DNA of 64,000 nucleotides from DASUPK01 sp963831605. GTDB lineage: Bacteria > Actinomycetota > Thermoleophilia > Solirubrobacterales > 70-9. The position numbers and the translations under genes were made by a program. Positions 1 through 9,410 of this stretch are shown here, piece by piece. The stretch lies in NCBI GenBank assembly GCA_963831605.1, contig CAWHQR010000008.1, positions 248,001 through 312,000 of the forward strand. Direction: 5' to 3'. Every line of letters starts with the position of its first letter. Position 1 is the stretch's first letter. The notes beneath the pieces are model-generated. The model searched no databases. It was not told where the DNA came from and was given only the letters and a program-made list of their open reading frames with translations.

Positions 1-1879
1 TCCCCGGTCAGGTCCAGTTCGTCAACAACATCTCCGACTCGCTCAACAGCGCGGCGGGGGACGCTCTCTACGCCCAGACCCTCTTCCTGCTTCTCGCCGT
101 GCCCGGGGCCCTGATCGCCCTTGGAGTGGCCTACCTGGCGGCCTCGGCACGAGCGAGAGCGACAGGCGGGACCTGGCGCTGCTCCGCGCTCGCGGCGCCC
201 GGCCCCGTGACCTCTTTCTGGTCGCGATCGTGGAGAGCGTGTTGATCGGGTTGGCGGCGGGGATCGCCGGGTCCGCGCTCGGCTTCGCAGCGGTCCAGCT
301 GTTGGTCAGCGGCGGCGCCCAGCTGACCTTCTGGCGGGGGTTCGCCACCGTGCTTGCGGCGATCGGCCTGGCGATCGTCGGCGCAGCGGCGGCCCGGCTC
401 GCAAGCACACGAGAGGCCCTCGCGAGTGAGGTCGCCGAGGGCCGGCGGGCACCCGAAGCCCACCGGAGTCCCGCCTGGCGGCGCTACTACCTGGATCTCG
501 TCTCGCTCGCGCTCAGTGGCCTGATCTACTGGCTCACGATCAGGACCGGCTTCTCCGCGGTGATCAGCCCGGACTCGAATCCGACGCTGTCTCTTTCGGT
601 CTACATGTTCTTCGGACCGGCGTTGCTCTGGATCGGGGCGACGCTGCTCCTCGTCCGGTTGCGCGGGCGGTTCATGAGCGTGCTCGCTCGGCGCATGGGA
701 GGCCGGACCGGGGGCCTTGGCGCCCTCGTCGTCTCGAGCCTGGGGCGCAGGGCCGCGGCGGTCAACCGCGGCCTGGTCGTGGTCGGCCTGCTGCTCGCCT
801 TCGCGGTCAGCCTCGGCATCTTCACGGCCACCTACAACCAGCAGGCGAAGGTCGACGCCCAGCTCACCCTGGGCGCCGACGTGACGGTAACCGCGGCCCC
901 CGGGGCGGCTGGGTCCACGGCTCTGCCGGCGAAAGTCGCCGCGGTTCCCGGCGTGACCGGGACCACGCCCGTCAATCACTCATACGCGTATGTCGGGCCG
1001 GACCTGCAGGACACCTTCGGTATCGACCCGGCCCACTTTCGCGATGCGACGAGCCTTCGGGACTCCTATTTCCTCGGAGGGAGCGCGGACCAGATGATGA
1101 GCCGGCTGGCCTCGACCCCCGACGGGATCCTGGTCTCGCTGGAGACGATCAACGACTACTCGCTCCACACCGGTGACCTGCTGCGACTCCGCGTGCTCGA
1201 TCGGAGCACCGGCCGGTTCCGGGTGGCGCCCTTCCACGTGATCGGGACCGTTCAGGAGTTCCCATCCGCGCCGCGGGACTCGTTCATGGTCACCAACCTC
1301 AACTACCTGGACCGGATCACCCACTCGGGCCCGAATGTGGTCTTCGCCAAGACCAGCGGCGGCCCGTCGGCCGTGGCCTCGCGGGTTGCGGCCGCCGCAG
1401 CGCCGTTCGGAGCCGAGGTCAAGAACATCGACCAGCAGACCGCGCAGACGGTGAGCTCCATCACCACCGTCGACCTTGCCGGGATCAGCCATCTCGAGGA
1501 GGTCTTCGCGATCGTGCTGGTGGCCGCGGCGATGGGAATCTTCGTGCTCGGTGCCGTCGCCGAGCGCCGTCACGAGTTCGCGACGATGACCGCGATCGGG
1601 GCATCGCTCCGGCAGGTGGGAGCGTTCGTCTGGAGTGAGGTGGGGATGGTGCTCGTCGCGGCCACGGTGCTCGCGGCCGCCCTTGGCTGGCTGCTCGCCC
1701 GGATGCTGGTCGCGATGCTCACCCACGTCTTTGATCCGCCCCCCGACCATCTGGCCATCCCGTGGGGCTTCCTTGCCCTGCTCTACGCAGTCGCGCTGCT
1801 GGCCGGTGTGGCCGGATCGACCATCGCGCGCGGCGCGATCTCTCGGCTGCCGCTTGGCCGAATCCTGCGTGAGCGCTGA
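1..1879 (+). CDS. MacB/FtsX-type ABC transporter permease, 5'-partial, frameshifted
   Basis: C-terminal part of a large FtsX-family permease. These inner-membrane proteins work with an ABC ATPase in lipoprotein or peptide export or antibiotic sensing. The gene enters from the left edge. Codons starting at position 3 read an FtsX transmembrane segment (LLLAVPGALIALGV). From about position 161 the conserved continuation (DLALLRARGA) is one frame away, so about one base is missing near 151-153. Downstream, a hydrophobic segment near 770-820 precedes an extracytoplasmic domain, and the last 130 residues form the second FtsX domain with three helices and the usual RRHEFATMTAIGAS stretch. A two-component system follows 25 bp downstream, as in many sensor/exporter modules. 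The family call is firm; the substrate is unknown. Confidence 0.85.
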   Translation, partial: PRSGPVRQQHLRLAQQRGGGRSLRPDPLPASRRARGPDRPWSGLPGGLGTSESDRRDLALLRARGARPRDLFLVAIVESVLIGLAAGIAGSALGFAAVQLLVSGGAQLTFWRGFATVLAAIGLAIVGAAAARLASTREALASEVAEGRRAPEAHRSPAWRRYYLDLVSLALSGLIYWLTIRTGFSAVISPDSNPTLSLSVYMFFGPALLWIGATLLLVRLRGRFMSVLARRMGGRTGGLGALVVSSLGRRAAAVNRGLVVVGLLLAFAVSLGIFTATYNQQAKVDAQLTLGADVTVTAAPGAAGSTALPAKVAAVPGVTGTTPVNHSYAYVGPDLQDTFGIDPAHFRDATSLRDSYFLGGSADQMMSRLASTPDGILVSLETINDYSLHTGDLLRLRVLDRSTGRFRVAPFHVIGTVQEFPSAPRDSFMVTNLNYLDRITHSGPNVVFAKTSGGPSAVASRVAAAAAPFGAEVKNIDQQTAQTVSSITTVDLAGISHLEEVFAIVLVAAAMGIFVLGAVAERRHEFATMTAIGASLRQVGAFVWSEVGMVLVAATVLAAALGWLLARMLVAMLTHVFDPPPDHLAIPWGFLALLYAVALLAGVAGSTIARGAISRLPLGRILRER

Positions 1880-1904
1880 ACACGACCGAAGGGATACTTG
1901 ACCA

Positions 1905-2574
1905 ATGCTGCCTCGCGTACTTGTGATCGAAGACGATGGCGACCTGCGTCGCCTGCTCCGTCGTGGGCTGGAGGAGGAGGGCTTCGACGTCGTCCAGGCC
2001 AGCCTCGGCAAGGACGGGGTCGCCCTCGCGGAGGCCGAGCCCCCGGATCTGATGGTGATCGACATCGGCCTGCCCGATGCCGACGGCAGGGACGTCTGTC
2101 AGGCGATCCGGTCCTCGGGCGTCGAATCGCCGGTCCTCTTCCTCACCGCGCGCGATCAGATGGTCGACCGGCTCGCCGGCTTCAGCGCGGGCGGGGACGA
2201 CTATCTGACCAAGCCGTTCGAGTTCGCCGAGCTGATCGCCCGGCTGCGGGCTCTGCTCCGCCGTTCGACCGGAGCGATGTCAGCGGTCGTCGCCGGCGAC
2301 CTGCGGCTGGACCCGGCAGCGCACGGGGTCGTCTCGGGAGACAAGACGATGTCGCTGACGCCCACGGAGTACAGGCTGCTGGGCGCTCTCGCCGGCCGTC
2401 CGGGTGAGACGGTGCGGCGCCGCGAGCTGATCGCCAGCGGCTGGCCCAACGGTGCAATCGTTCACGACAACACGCTCGACGTCTACCTTGCTCGGCTGCG
2501 CAAGAAGCTCGCCGAACTGCCGACCGAAGTCCAAGATCGGCACCGTGCACGGTGTCGGATATCGCCTCGAATGA
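1905..2574 (+). CDS. OmpR-family response regulator, frameshifted near 2531
   Basis: DNA-binding response regulator. The receiver domain (residues 1-118) has the acidic pair D10/D11, phosphoacceptor D53, T81 and K103. The winged-helix effector domain follows from about residue 125. The final strand and wing (KIGTVHGVGYRLE, then TGA at 2572) lie one frame away from the rest. The simplest repair is removal of one C at 2531-2532. Left uncorrected, the frame runs straight into the kinase gene and gives a false 671-residue fusion. With the correction, the stop overlaps the kinase start as ATGA, the usual arrangement for co-translated partners. The adjacent FtsX-type permease and kinase suggest control of envelope or export genes. 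Confidence 0.88.
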
Positions 2575-3920
2575 GCCGCTTCAGCCTCAGGACCCGCCTC
2601 ACGATCCTCGTGACCGTGGCGGCCGCGATCACGCTCGCGGTGCTCACCGCCGGATTCAACCTCGTGCTGCGCTCGAACCTCGACGCGGACGCCAATCGCG
2701 TCCTGCAGGCTCGGGCGGCGGCGGAGCTCGACGCGATCTCGCTCCACAAGCGGTCGGTTCGCGTCCACGAGAGCCCGGATCGCGCTGCCCCGGACACCCA
2801 GGTCTGGGTCTACAGCGGCGGCCGCGCGATCGACCGCCCGCTGGGACCGGCTTCGCTCCAGCGCATTGCCGACGGGCTCGCGGGTGGCCAGAAGGCCCAC
2901 GCCCAGGACCAGGCATCCGATATCCGGCTCTACGCGGTGCCCGTGGTGGACGGGGGGGTGCGATCCGGAACGATCGTCGTCGGGCTTTCCCTCGAGCCAT
3001 ACGAGCATTCCGCGTCCAAGGCCCTGACCGACTCCCTGATCTATGCAATCGCGGCTCTGCTCATGGTCGTAATCGCCACCCGGCTGGTCGTCACGCGCGC
3101 ACTGCGCCCGGTCGCAGAGATGACGTCAGAGGCTGCCGACTGGAGCGAGCATGACCTCGCACACCGCTTCAACGTCGGGGAGCCCTACGACGAGCTGACC
3201 CAGCTCGCGGCCACCTTCGACGACATGCTCGCCCGCCTCGCCTCGAGCCTGCGCCACGAGCAGCTGCTCTCGGCCGAGCTTTCGCATGAGCTCAGGACTC
3301 CGCTCGCCGCGATCGTGACGGAGGCCGAGCTGGCGTTGCGGCGCCAGCGTGGATCCGACGAGTATCGGCAGGCTCTCAGTCAGATTGCGTCGAGGGCGTC
3401 CCAGATGCAGGGCACGCTCGAGACCCTGATGGCGGCCGCCAGGGCCGAGTCGCTTGAAAACCTGGGGACCGCGCCGGCCCAGGCCGTCGGCGAGGGGGCG
3501 ATCGCTGCCTGCGAGGACGTTGCTCGTGACAGCGGGATGGACATGCGTCTCAGCGCGCCCGGCGATTCGACGAGGGTGGACGTGGACGTCGACACGGCTC
3601 AGCGCATCATCGTCCCGCTGATCGAGAACGCGTGCCGGTACGGCCGCAGCGAGGTGGGCCTGACCGTCCGTCCGAATGGCGAATCGGTCGAGTTCCTGGT
3701 CGAGGACGATGGCCCCGGCATCGGCGCGGCGGAGCGCGAGCAGCTTTTCGAACCGGGATTCCGTGGCACGGCCGGATCCGCGGACGACCATCGCGGGGCG
3801 GGCCTCGGCCTGGCCCTGTCGCGCAGGCTGGCACGAGCGGTCGGCGGAGACGTCGAGGCGCTTCAGAACGGTGCGGGGGCGACCTTCCGGGCGCGCATCC
3901 CATCGGCTCCTCGTCGCTGA
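2571..3920 (+). CDS. Sensor histidine kinase (partner of upstream regulator)
   Basis: Membrane sensor kinase of 449 residues. It has an N-terminal transmembrane helix (about 9-31), an extracytoplasmic sensor region (32-153), a second helix (154-172) and a HAMP linker to about 225. The HisKA H-box SHELRTPLAAI follows, with H239 as the predicted phosphorylation site. The ATPase domain shows the N-box (LIENACRYG), the G1 box (EDDGPGIG) and the G2 box (GAGLGLALSRR). The ATG at 2571 overlaps the regulator stop by 4 bp once the regulator frameshift is repaired, so this is a separate orthodox kinase and not a hybrid. It ends 8 bp before the convergent YVTN gene. The signal sensed is unknown. Confidence 0.92.
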   Translation: MSRFSLRTRLTILVTVAAAITLAVLTAGFNLVLRSNLDADANRVLQARAAAELDAISLHKRSVRVHESPDRAAPDTQVWVYSGGRAIDRPLGPASLQRIADGLAGGQKAHAQDQASDIRLYAVPVVDGGVRSGTIVVGLSLEPYEHSASKALTDSLIYAIAALLMVVIATRLVVTRALRPVAEMTSEAADWSEHDLAHRFNVGEPYDELTQLAATFDDMLARLASSLRHEQLLSAELSHELRTPLAAIVTEAELALRRQRGSDEYRQALSQIASRASQMQGTLETLMAAARAESLENLGTAPAQAVGEGAIAACEDVARDSGMDMRLSAPGDSTRVDVDVDTAQRIIVPLIENACRYGRSEVGLTVRPNGESVEFLVEDDGPGIGAAEREQLFEPGFRGTAGSADDHRGAGLGLALSRRLARAVGGDVEALQNGAGATFRARIPSAPRR

Positions 3921-3928
3921 CCGGGCCG

Positions 3929-5178
3929 CTAGCGGAAGACGCCGGTGTGACCCAGGGAGTAGCGGCCCGGCTGCGGGTAGACGCAGAGGCCATGCGGGCC
4001 GTTGCCGACCGGTATCCGGGCGAGCAACCTCCCGTTGACCGTGCTGATCGCGTAGACCTCGGCGTTGTAGCGGCCGCTCAGCCAGAGCACCTTCCCGTCG
4101 GCGGAGACGCCGCCCATGTCGGGACTGCCGCCGCCGGGTATCCGCCATTTGTGCACCACCTTGCGGGTGGCGAAGGAGATCACCGAGACCGAGCCCTCCA
4201 TGCGGTTCGACACGTAGAGGTAGCGCGAGTCTCGGCTGACGTAGAGACCGTGGGCTCCCATGCCCGTGGGGATGAAGCCGATCCGGCGCATTGATCTCGG
4301 GTTGACCACCCAGACGCCGTTGCTGGACATATCGGCGACGTAGAAGACCTTCCCGTCTGGCGAAAGCTTCACGTCCTGGGGCGCCCCACCGGGATCGAGT
4401 GGGATCGAGCCGACGACCTTCTGATGCGCGACGTCGACCTTGATCAGCTTGCCGTCGAACTCACAGCTCAGGAACAGGTACCGGCCATCCGCCGTGAAGT
4501 CCATGTGATTGGGACCCGAGCAGGGGATCGGCAGGGAGTGGTGCAGCCGCATCGTGTGGGCGTCGCGAAAGTCGAGGCGCTGATTGCGCTCCGAGACGAC
4601 GATGGCGTAGTGGCCGTCGGGGGTGAAGTAGAGGTTGTACGGGTCGCTGACCGGGACGGGACGGCCCGGCTTACCCGTTCGCGGATCGATCGGAGTGAGG
4701 CTGTTGCCCTGGTCGTTGTTGACCCAGAGCGTCTTCAGGTCGTAGGAGGGCACGACGTGCTGTGGGTTGGCCCCGACCGGGAACTGATCGATCACCTTGT
4801 AGGTGCTCGGGTTGATCACGCTCACCGTGTTGCTCTCGCTGTTGGGGACATAGACGCGGCTCGGAAAGTCCTGACGGTCGGCGCGAGCCTGCCCGGGCGG
4901 TCGGCCGCATAGACATCGTGGGGATCGAGGAGCGGTGGCACTTCGAAGGCCTGCCGCCGGCTCGACGAGTCGCCGCCTCCAACGGGTCCCGGCGCCGCCG
5001 GGGGCTTGCTCGATCCGCCGACGAGTGAGACGACCACGACTGCGGCGATCCCGAGCGCAGCGAGCAGGATGACGAGTCGGATCCGACCCCGGCGCCGGGC
5101 TCGGGCGATTTCCGCCCTGCGGCGTCGCTCGCGCCTCGAGCGCTCGCCGGGGTGCTGGGTCGAGGGTTGGTCCGGCAT
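3929..5178 (-). CDS. Membrane-anchored YVTN-type beta-propeller protein, frameshifted
   Basis: Predicted signal-anchored surface protein. A basic N-terminus and one hydrophobic helix (IRLVILLAALGIAAVVVVSL) are followed by a Ser/Pro/Gly linker and a propeller of about seven YVTN-like blades, with repeated motifs such as RVYVPNSESNTVSVI and RYLYVSNRMEGSVSVI. The N-terminal 100 residues and the propeller are in different frames. One base is missing near 4870, where VR should continue as DFPSRVYV. The ATG at 5178 sits 4 bases after GGGAG; a GTG lies one codon earlier. The gene diverges from a Kelch propeller gene of the same architecture, with direct repeats between them. Such propellers usually mediate binding; no enzymatic site is evident. 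Confidence 0.85.
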
Positions 5179-5236
5179 CACGCTCCCGGGATGTTCGTGC
5201 TTGAGGTTGCTTCCTTCCTAAAGTTCCCACCCGCCG

Positions 5237-5253
5237 CATGAAAAGAACCTGAA
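5237..5253 (-). promoter_or_regulatory. TTCA direct repeat, 11-bp period (possible OmpR-family site)
   Basis: Read on the minus strand this is TTCAGG-N5-TTCATG, two half-sites 11 bp apart, between the divergent YVTN and Kelch genes. The same layout occurs at 10263-10279 and 12350-12366. Eleven-bp direct repeats are typical for OmpR/PhoB/PhoP-type regulators, two of which are encoded nearby. The assignment is inferred. Confidence 0.4.
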
Positions 5254-5303
5254 CACTTCGTCCCGCAGGCCTCAACGGTCGAAATTCGCGCGATAGTCAC
5301 GCG

Positions 5304-6368
5304 ATGGCGGATGTCCGATCAGATCCCCGCCCGCGTGGTCAGACCCGTCGGCGCCGGGGAATCAGCGGTGCTCGCCAACGCGGCCTGGTTCGGCTCGTCC
5401 TCCTCGTCGTGCTCGTCGGCTGGCTGGTCGTGCTGGCGGCGAGTGGACTCTTCTCGAATGGCAAATCCAAATCCGCTTCGACCACCGCGTCGCACGTAAC
5501 CGCTCGGACGGCGCCTCCGAAGGCGACGATCTCGTCAGTGCGACTGCCACAACCACTGCACGGGGCGACGGCCGCCGTGAGCGGCGACAGGCTCGTCGTG
5601 ATCGGTGGCGCCGACCGGGCCGACGTCTCGACGGACCAGGTGCTGTCTTTGAATCCGAGCGGCGGAAAGGTCTCACCGGCGGGGACCTTGTCGCAGCCGC
5701 TCCATGACGCTGCCGCCACCAACCTCGGAACACGGACCCTTGTCTTCGGGGGTGGAGCGAGCACGACCTTTGACACCGTTCAGGAGCTTTCGCCCGGAGG
5801 CTCGGCTCACACGACGGGGCATCTGCCGGCGGCCCTCTCCGATCTGTCAGCACTCAGCATCGGCGGGACGGCCTATGTCCTCGGCGGTTACGACGGTCAG
5901 CAGGCTTCCGCGGCGGTCTATCGGACCAGCGACGGGCGGAGCTTCGCCACGGTCGGGAGGTTGCCGAGGGCCGTTCGCTATACGGCGGCCGCGGCACTCG
6001 GCGGTCGGATCTACGCCTTCGGTGGCGAGCTCTCCACCGGGGTGGACACGGACACCGTCCAGGAATACGACACCCAAACCGGCCGGGCGTCCATCGCCGG
6101 GCATCTTCCTCAGGCCGTCGCCCACGCTTCGGCGGTGGTCTTGAACGGCGCGATCTACGTGCTCGGGGGCCGCCGAAACGGAGTTGCAAGCGACCGGATT
6201 CTTCGCTTTGACCCCGCACGGCACGCCCTGGTGCCATCCGGGCGCCTGCCGGCCCCCGTGTTCGACGCTGCCGCCGGCACCGTCGCGGGCGTCGGCTACC
6301 TCTTCGGCGGCATCGGCGCCCAGGGGACGAGCGTCGACTCGATCGTGAAGCTGTCAGAAAATCCTTAG
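5304..6368 (+). CDS. Membrane-anchored Kelch-repeat propeller protein
   Basis: A 354-residue protein with an Arg-rich cytosolic N-terminus, a single hydrophobic anchor (about residues 28-50, LVRLVLLVVLVGWLVVLAAS) and a Ser/Thr-rich linker. An extracytoplasmic Kelch propeller starts near residue 75, and its blades carry the double-glycine signature (VVIGGADRAD, YVLGGYDGQ, YAFGGELS, YVLGGRRNG, YLFGGIGA). No catalytic motif is visible, so a binding or scaffolding role is most likely. It diverges from a YVTN propeller gene with the same anchor-plus-propeller plan. The next gene starts 2 bp after its stop, so it probably heads the transcription unit running through the ABC exporter. Confidence 0.85.
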   Translation: MADVRSDPRPRGQTRRRRGISGARQRGLVRLVLLVVLVGWLVVLAASGLFSNGKSKSASTTASHVTARTAPPKATISSVRLPQPLHGATAAVSGDRLVVIGGADRADVSTDQVLSLNPSGGKVSPAGTLSQPLHDAAATNLGTRTLVFGGGASTTFDTVQELSPGGSAHTTGHLPAALSDLSALSIGGTAYVLGGYDGQQASAAVYRTSDGRSFATVGRLPRAVRYTAAAALGGRIYAFGGELSTGVDTDTVQEYDTQTGRASIAGHLPQAVAHASAVVLNGAIYVLGGRRNGVASDRILRFDPARHALVPSGRLPAPVFDAAAGTVAGVGYLFGGIGAQGTSVDSIVKLSENP

Positions 6369-6370
6369 GG

Positions 6371-7600
6371 ATGAGGCGTAGCCTTTGTGTGGTGAAGTAT
6401 CTGCGAAGCATCTCCACCCGCCGTCTGATCGCCCTCTGCGTTGCGACCGTGACGGTCGGCGTTGGGGCCACTGCCCTGGCGATGGCCGCAACCGGCGGCG
6501 GACCGACGCCCGCCGCGGAGCCCCTGCCGGTTGCCGTGCACGACGCCCTCAGCGCTCCCAAGGTCGAGGGAGTCAGCGCGCGCATCCAGTTCACCAACAA
6601 CCTGATCAGCGGTGCCAACGTGCAGGGCGCGGATCCGCTCCTGACCGGGGCCTCCGGGCGGCTCTGGGCCACGCCGGACGGGCACCTTCGCATCGAGCTT
6701 CAGGCGGACTCGAACGCCGAGGGCGCCACCAGCGACAGCCAGGTGCTCTCCGACGGTCACAGCTGGTCCGTCTATGACTCCGGATCGAACACGGCCTACG
6801 AGGGGACCCTCCCGGCCGACCAGGGCGGCGCGGATGGATCCGGCTCGGCGAACGAGCAGCAACCGCCGTCGCTCGACCAGATCAAGAACGGGATCGCGAA
6901 CCTCGCGGAGCACGCCATCGTGAGCGGAGCGCAGCCCACGGACATCGCGGGTCAGCCCGCGTACAACGTCAGGGTCGAGCCGAAGCAGAACGGCGGCCTT
7001 CTCGGCGGCGCCGAGCTCGCCTGGGATGCGGTGCACGGAACGCCGCTCCGCGTTGCCGTCTACGCGAAGGGCGACAGCTCGCCGGTTCTCGAGCTCAAGG
7101 TCAGCGACATCTCCTACGGCCCGGTTTCCACATCCGTCTTCGATGTCAAGCCTCCGCCTGACGCCAAGGTCACTCAGATCAGCCCGCCCGCGCACCAGGA
7201 CGGCGGCGGCGGCGAGGCGCAGCCGGTCACCGGCCTGCAGGCCGTCCAGCAGCAGGCCTCGATCCCGCTCTCCGCTCCGGACACGCTCGCGAACCTCCCC
7301 CTCAACGAGGTCCGCCTGATCCAGAGCGGCAAGGACGCGGGAGCGCTCGTCACCTACGGACAGGGGCTCGGCGGAATCGCCGTGATCGAGCAGCCCGCGG
7401 ATGGGTCGCACGGCTCATCGCAGGCCGCCGGCGATCACGGTCAGCTCAGCCTCCCGCAGGTCTCGGTGAACGGAGCGCAGGGACAGCAGCTCGAGACCGC
7501 CCTCGGGACCGTGATCAGGTTCGAGCGCAACGGCGTCTCCTACACGGTGCTCGCCTCTGCTCCATCCGCGACGGTTCTGACGGCCGCACGAGCCCTGTAG
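6371..7600 (+). CDS. LolA/RseB-like exported protein, function unknown
   Basis: A 409-residue protein with an N-terminal signal sequence or anchor (hydrophobic stretch about 20-40, ending in AMAATGG). The following domain resembles the LolA/LppX/RseB lipid-binding fold: a GRLWATPDGHLRIELQ strand pattern, then VYDSGSNTAYEGTLP, and a segment that converts a reference value (YNVRVEPKQNGGLLGGAELAWD). Family placement rests on this pattern alone. The start is 2 bp after the Kelch stop, and the ATPase gene begins 3 bp after its own stop, so it is probably co-transcribed with an ABC exporter. A role in lipid or lipoprotein handling is inferred. A GTG at 6392 is an alternative start. Confidence 0.65.
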   Translation: MRRSLCVVKYLRSISTRRLIALCVATVTVGVGATALAMAATGGGPTPAAEPLPVAVHDALSAPKVEGVSARIQFTNNLISGANVQGADPLLTGASGRLWATPDGHLRIELQADSNAEGATSDSQVLSDGHSWSVYDSGSNTAYEGTLPADQGGADGSGSANEQQPPSLDQIKNGIANLAEHAIVSGAQPTDIAGQPAYNVRVEPKQNGGLLGGAELAWDAVHGTPLRVAVYAKGDSSPVLELKVSDISYGPVSTSVFDVKPPPDAKVTQISPPAHQDGGGGEAQPVTGLQAVQQQASIPLSAPDTLANLPLNEVRLIQSGKDAGALVTYGQGLGGIAVIEQPADGSHGSSQAAGDHGQLSLPQVSVNGAQGQQLETALGTVIRFERNGVSYTVLASAPSATVLTAARAL

Positions 7601-7603
7601 TAG

Positions 7604-8566
7604 ATGGCGGAGTCTCCGCCGATTGAGGTCCGCGGTCTGGTCAAGCGCTATGGGGAGATCACCGCGGTCAACGACGTCGACCTGACCGTCAACTCCGGAG
7701 ACGTCTTCGGCTACCTCGGGCCGAACGGGGCGGGCAAGACGACCTCCCTGCGGATGATGCTGGGGCTGATCCGGCCCAGCGCCGGGTCCGTGCGGATCTT
7801 CGGCCGCGATCCGCAGGTCAGCGTCTCGGCATTGGAGGGGGTGGCCGGCTTCGTCGAGGCTCCGTCGTTCTATCCATACCTCAGCGGTCTGGACAACCTG
7901 AAGCTCTGCCAGGCGCTGGACGGCGGGGAGGACGGCAGGGCCACGATCGACGAGGTGCTCGAGATCGTGGAGCTCCGCGATCGCGCCAAGGACAAGGTCA
8001 AGGGGTATTCCCATGGAATGCGGCAGCGCCTCGGGATCGCGTCGGCGCTGCTCCGCAGCCCGCGCCTGCTGCTGCTGGATGAGCCGGCCACCGGGCTCGA
8101 CCCGGCCGGGATGCGCGACATGAGGGTGCTGATCCGGGATCTCGGCGAGCGCGGGATCACGGTCCTGCTCTCCAGTCATCAGATGAACGAGGTGGAGGAG
8201 CTCTGCAACCGCGTTGCGATCGTCCGCAGCGGCCGAGTCGCCTATGAGGGCGCCCTCGACGAGCTGCGCAGCCGAGCGGGGGTGAGCTACCGCCTGCGGA
8301 CCACCGATGACGCGAGGGCCACGGATGTCTGCGCGGCCCAGCCCGGCATCGAGGTGCTCACGACGTCCGAGGCGGCCCTCGCCTTCCAGGCTGAGAACGA
8401 GGACGCCGTCGCGGCACTCTCGATCGCGCTGGCGGAGTCGGGCGCGCCCGTGGTGGAGCTGACGCCGCAACAGGCGACGCTCGAGGATCTCTTCTTCCAG
8501 CTCACCGAGGGCGACGAGCGCACGCGAGAAGCGCACACGAAGCAGCTGATCGAGGAGCTGGCATGA
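7604..8566 (+). CDS. ABC transporter ATP-binding protein
   Basis: Cytoplasmic ATPase of 320 residues in the CcmA/DrrA-like group that pairs with ABC-2 permeases. It contains Walker A (GPNGAGKT, about residue 41), a signature region in the YSHGMRQRLG form, Walker B with the catalytic glutamate (LLLLDEPATGLDP) and the H-loop (LLSSHQM). The C-terminal 90 residues form the accessory domain usual in this group. It overlaps the permease gene by ATGA, so a two-gene exporter is clear. The LolA-like gene immediately upstream may belong to the same system. The substrate is unknown. Confidence 0.93.
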   Translation: MAESPPIEVRGLVKRYGEITAVNDVDLTVNSGDVFGYLGPNGAGKTTSLRMMLGLIRPSAGSVRIFGRDPQVSVSALEGVAGFVEAPSFYPYLSGLDNLKLCQALDGGEDGRATIDEVLEIVELRDRAKDKVKGYSHGMRQRLGIASALLRSPRLLLLDEPATGLDPAGMRDMRVLIRDLGERGITVLLSSHQMNEVEELCNRVAIVRSGRVAYEGALDELRSRAGVSYRLRTTDDARATDVCAAQPGIEVLTTSEAALAFQAENEDAVAALSIALAESGAPVVELTPQQATLEDLFFQLTEGDERTREAHTKQLIEELA

Positions 8567-9381
8567 GGGCCGGGGTGCTGACGGTCTACCGCTGGGAGCT
8601 GCGGAAGCTTCGCGCCCAGAAGCGGACCTATCTCGGTCTCGGGGCCGCGGCCGCGGTCCCGATCATCTTCGTGATCGCCCTGGTGACCGGCGGCGGGCGC
8701 CCGAATGATGTCGCCTTCGGGAGGTACGTCCACGAGACCGGCCTCGCGGTCCCGCTCGTGCTCCTGCTCTTCGGGTCGATCTGGCTCTTCCCGCTGATCA
8801 CCGCTCTGGTGGCCGGGGACATCGTGGCCTCCGAGGACCGGAACGCGACCCTCAAGATGATCCTGACCCGCTCGGTCGAGCGCCATCAGGTGTTCGCCGG
8901 CAAGGCTCTGGCGGCGGTCACCTACGCGATCGTGGCGATCGTGATCGCCGGGGTGGTCGCCCTGGTCGCGGGAATCCTGGCCTCCGGGTTCAACCCGGTG
9001 ACCACCCTCTCGGGAACGGTCGTCTCCGCGCCCAAGGGCCTCGAGCTGGTGGGCGCCAGCCTGCTCGTCTATCTGCTGCCGATCCTGGCGATCGCCTGCA
9101 TCGGCCTGCTGCTCTCGACGGTGTTCCGAAACAGCGGAGCGGCGATCGTCGGAACCCTGATGTTCTCCCTTCTGATTCAGCTGGTCGGGATCCTGCCGGG
9201 ACTGAGCGGGCTGCACCCCTACCTGCTCAGCACCCAGTTCAACGCCTGGCAGGGCCTGCTTCGGACCCCGGCGGACTGGGCGCCGATCGTGCGCTCGCTC
9301 TGGGTCTGCGCCCTCTACGGGCTCCCGGCGCTGGCCGCCGCGGCCCTCGTCTTCCTCCGCCGAGACGTCGCGGAGAGCTAG
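8563..9381 (+). CDS. ABC-2 type transporter permease
   Basis: A 272-residue membrane protein with six predicted helices. The N-terminus (YRWELRKLRAQKRTYLGLG) is typical of ABC-2 permeases of the bacitracin/NatB type. The SEDRNATLKMILTRSVER loop before the second pair of helices is the conserved region of this family. It starts inside the ATPase stop codon (ATGA) and partners that ATPase. No terminator is visible before the BASS-family gene that follows within 30 bp, so the operon may continue. Confidence 0.9.
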   Translation: MRAGVLTVYRWELRKLRAQKRTYLGLGAAAAVPIIFVIALVTGGGRPNDVAFGRYVHETGLAVPLVLLLFGSIWLFPLITALVAGDIVASEDRNATLKMILTRSVERHQVFAGKALAAVTYAIVAIVIAGVVALVAGILASGFNPVTTLSGTVVSAPKGLELVGASLLVYLLPILAIACIGLLLSTVFRNSGAAIVGTLMFSLLIQLVGILPGLSGLHPYLLSTQFNAWQGLLRTPADWAPIVRSLWVCALYGLPALAAAALVFLRRDVAES

Positions 9382-9410
9382 CTCTGGAACATTCGGTCTT
9401 TGCCACGGTC

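Noticed and set aside
980..2065. Long antisense frame under the FtsX permease
   Set aside because: Composition is typical of a GC-rich shadow (Arg/Gly/His-rich), and the opposite strand has clear permease motifs.
3126..4148. Minus-strand frame spanning the end of the kinase and the end of the YVTN gene
   Set aside because: It crosses two real genes in the wrong frame and shows no domain.
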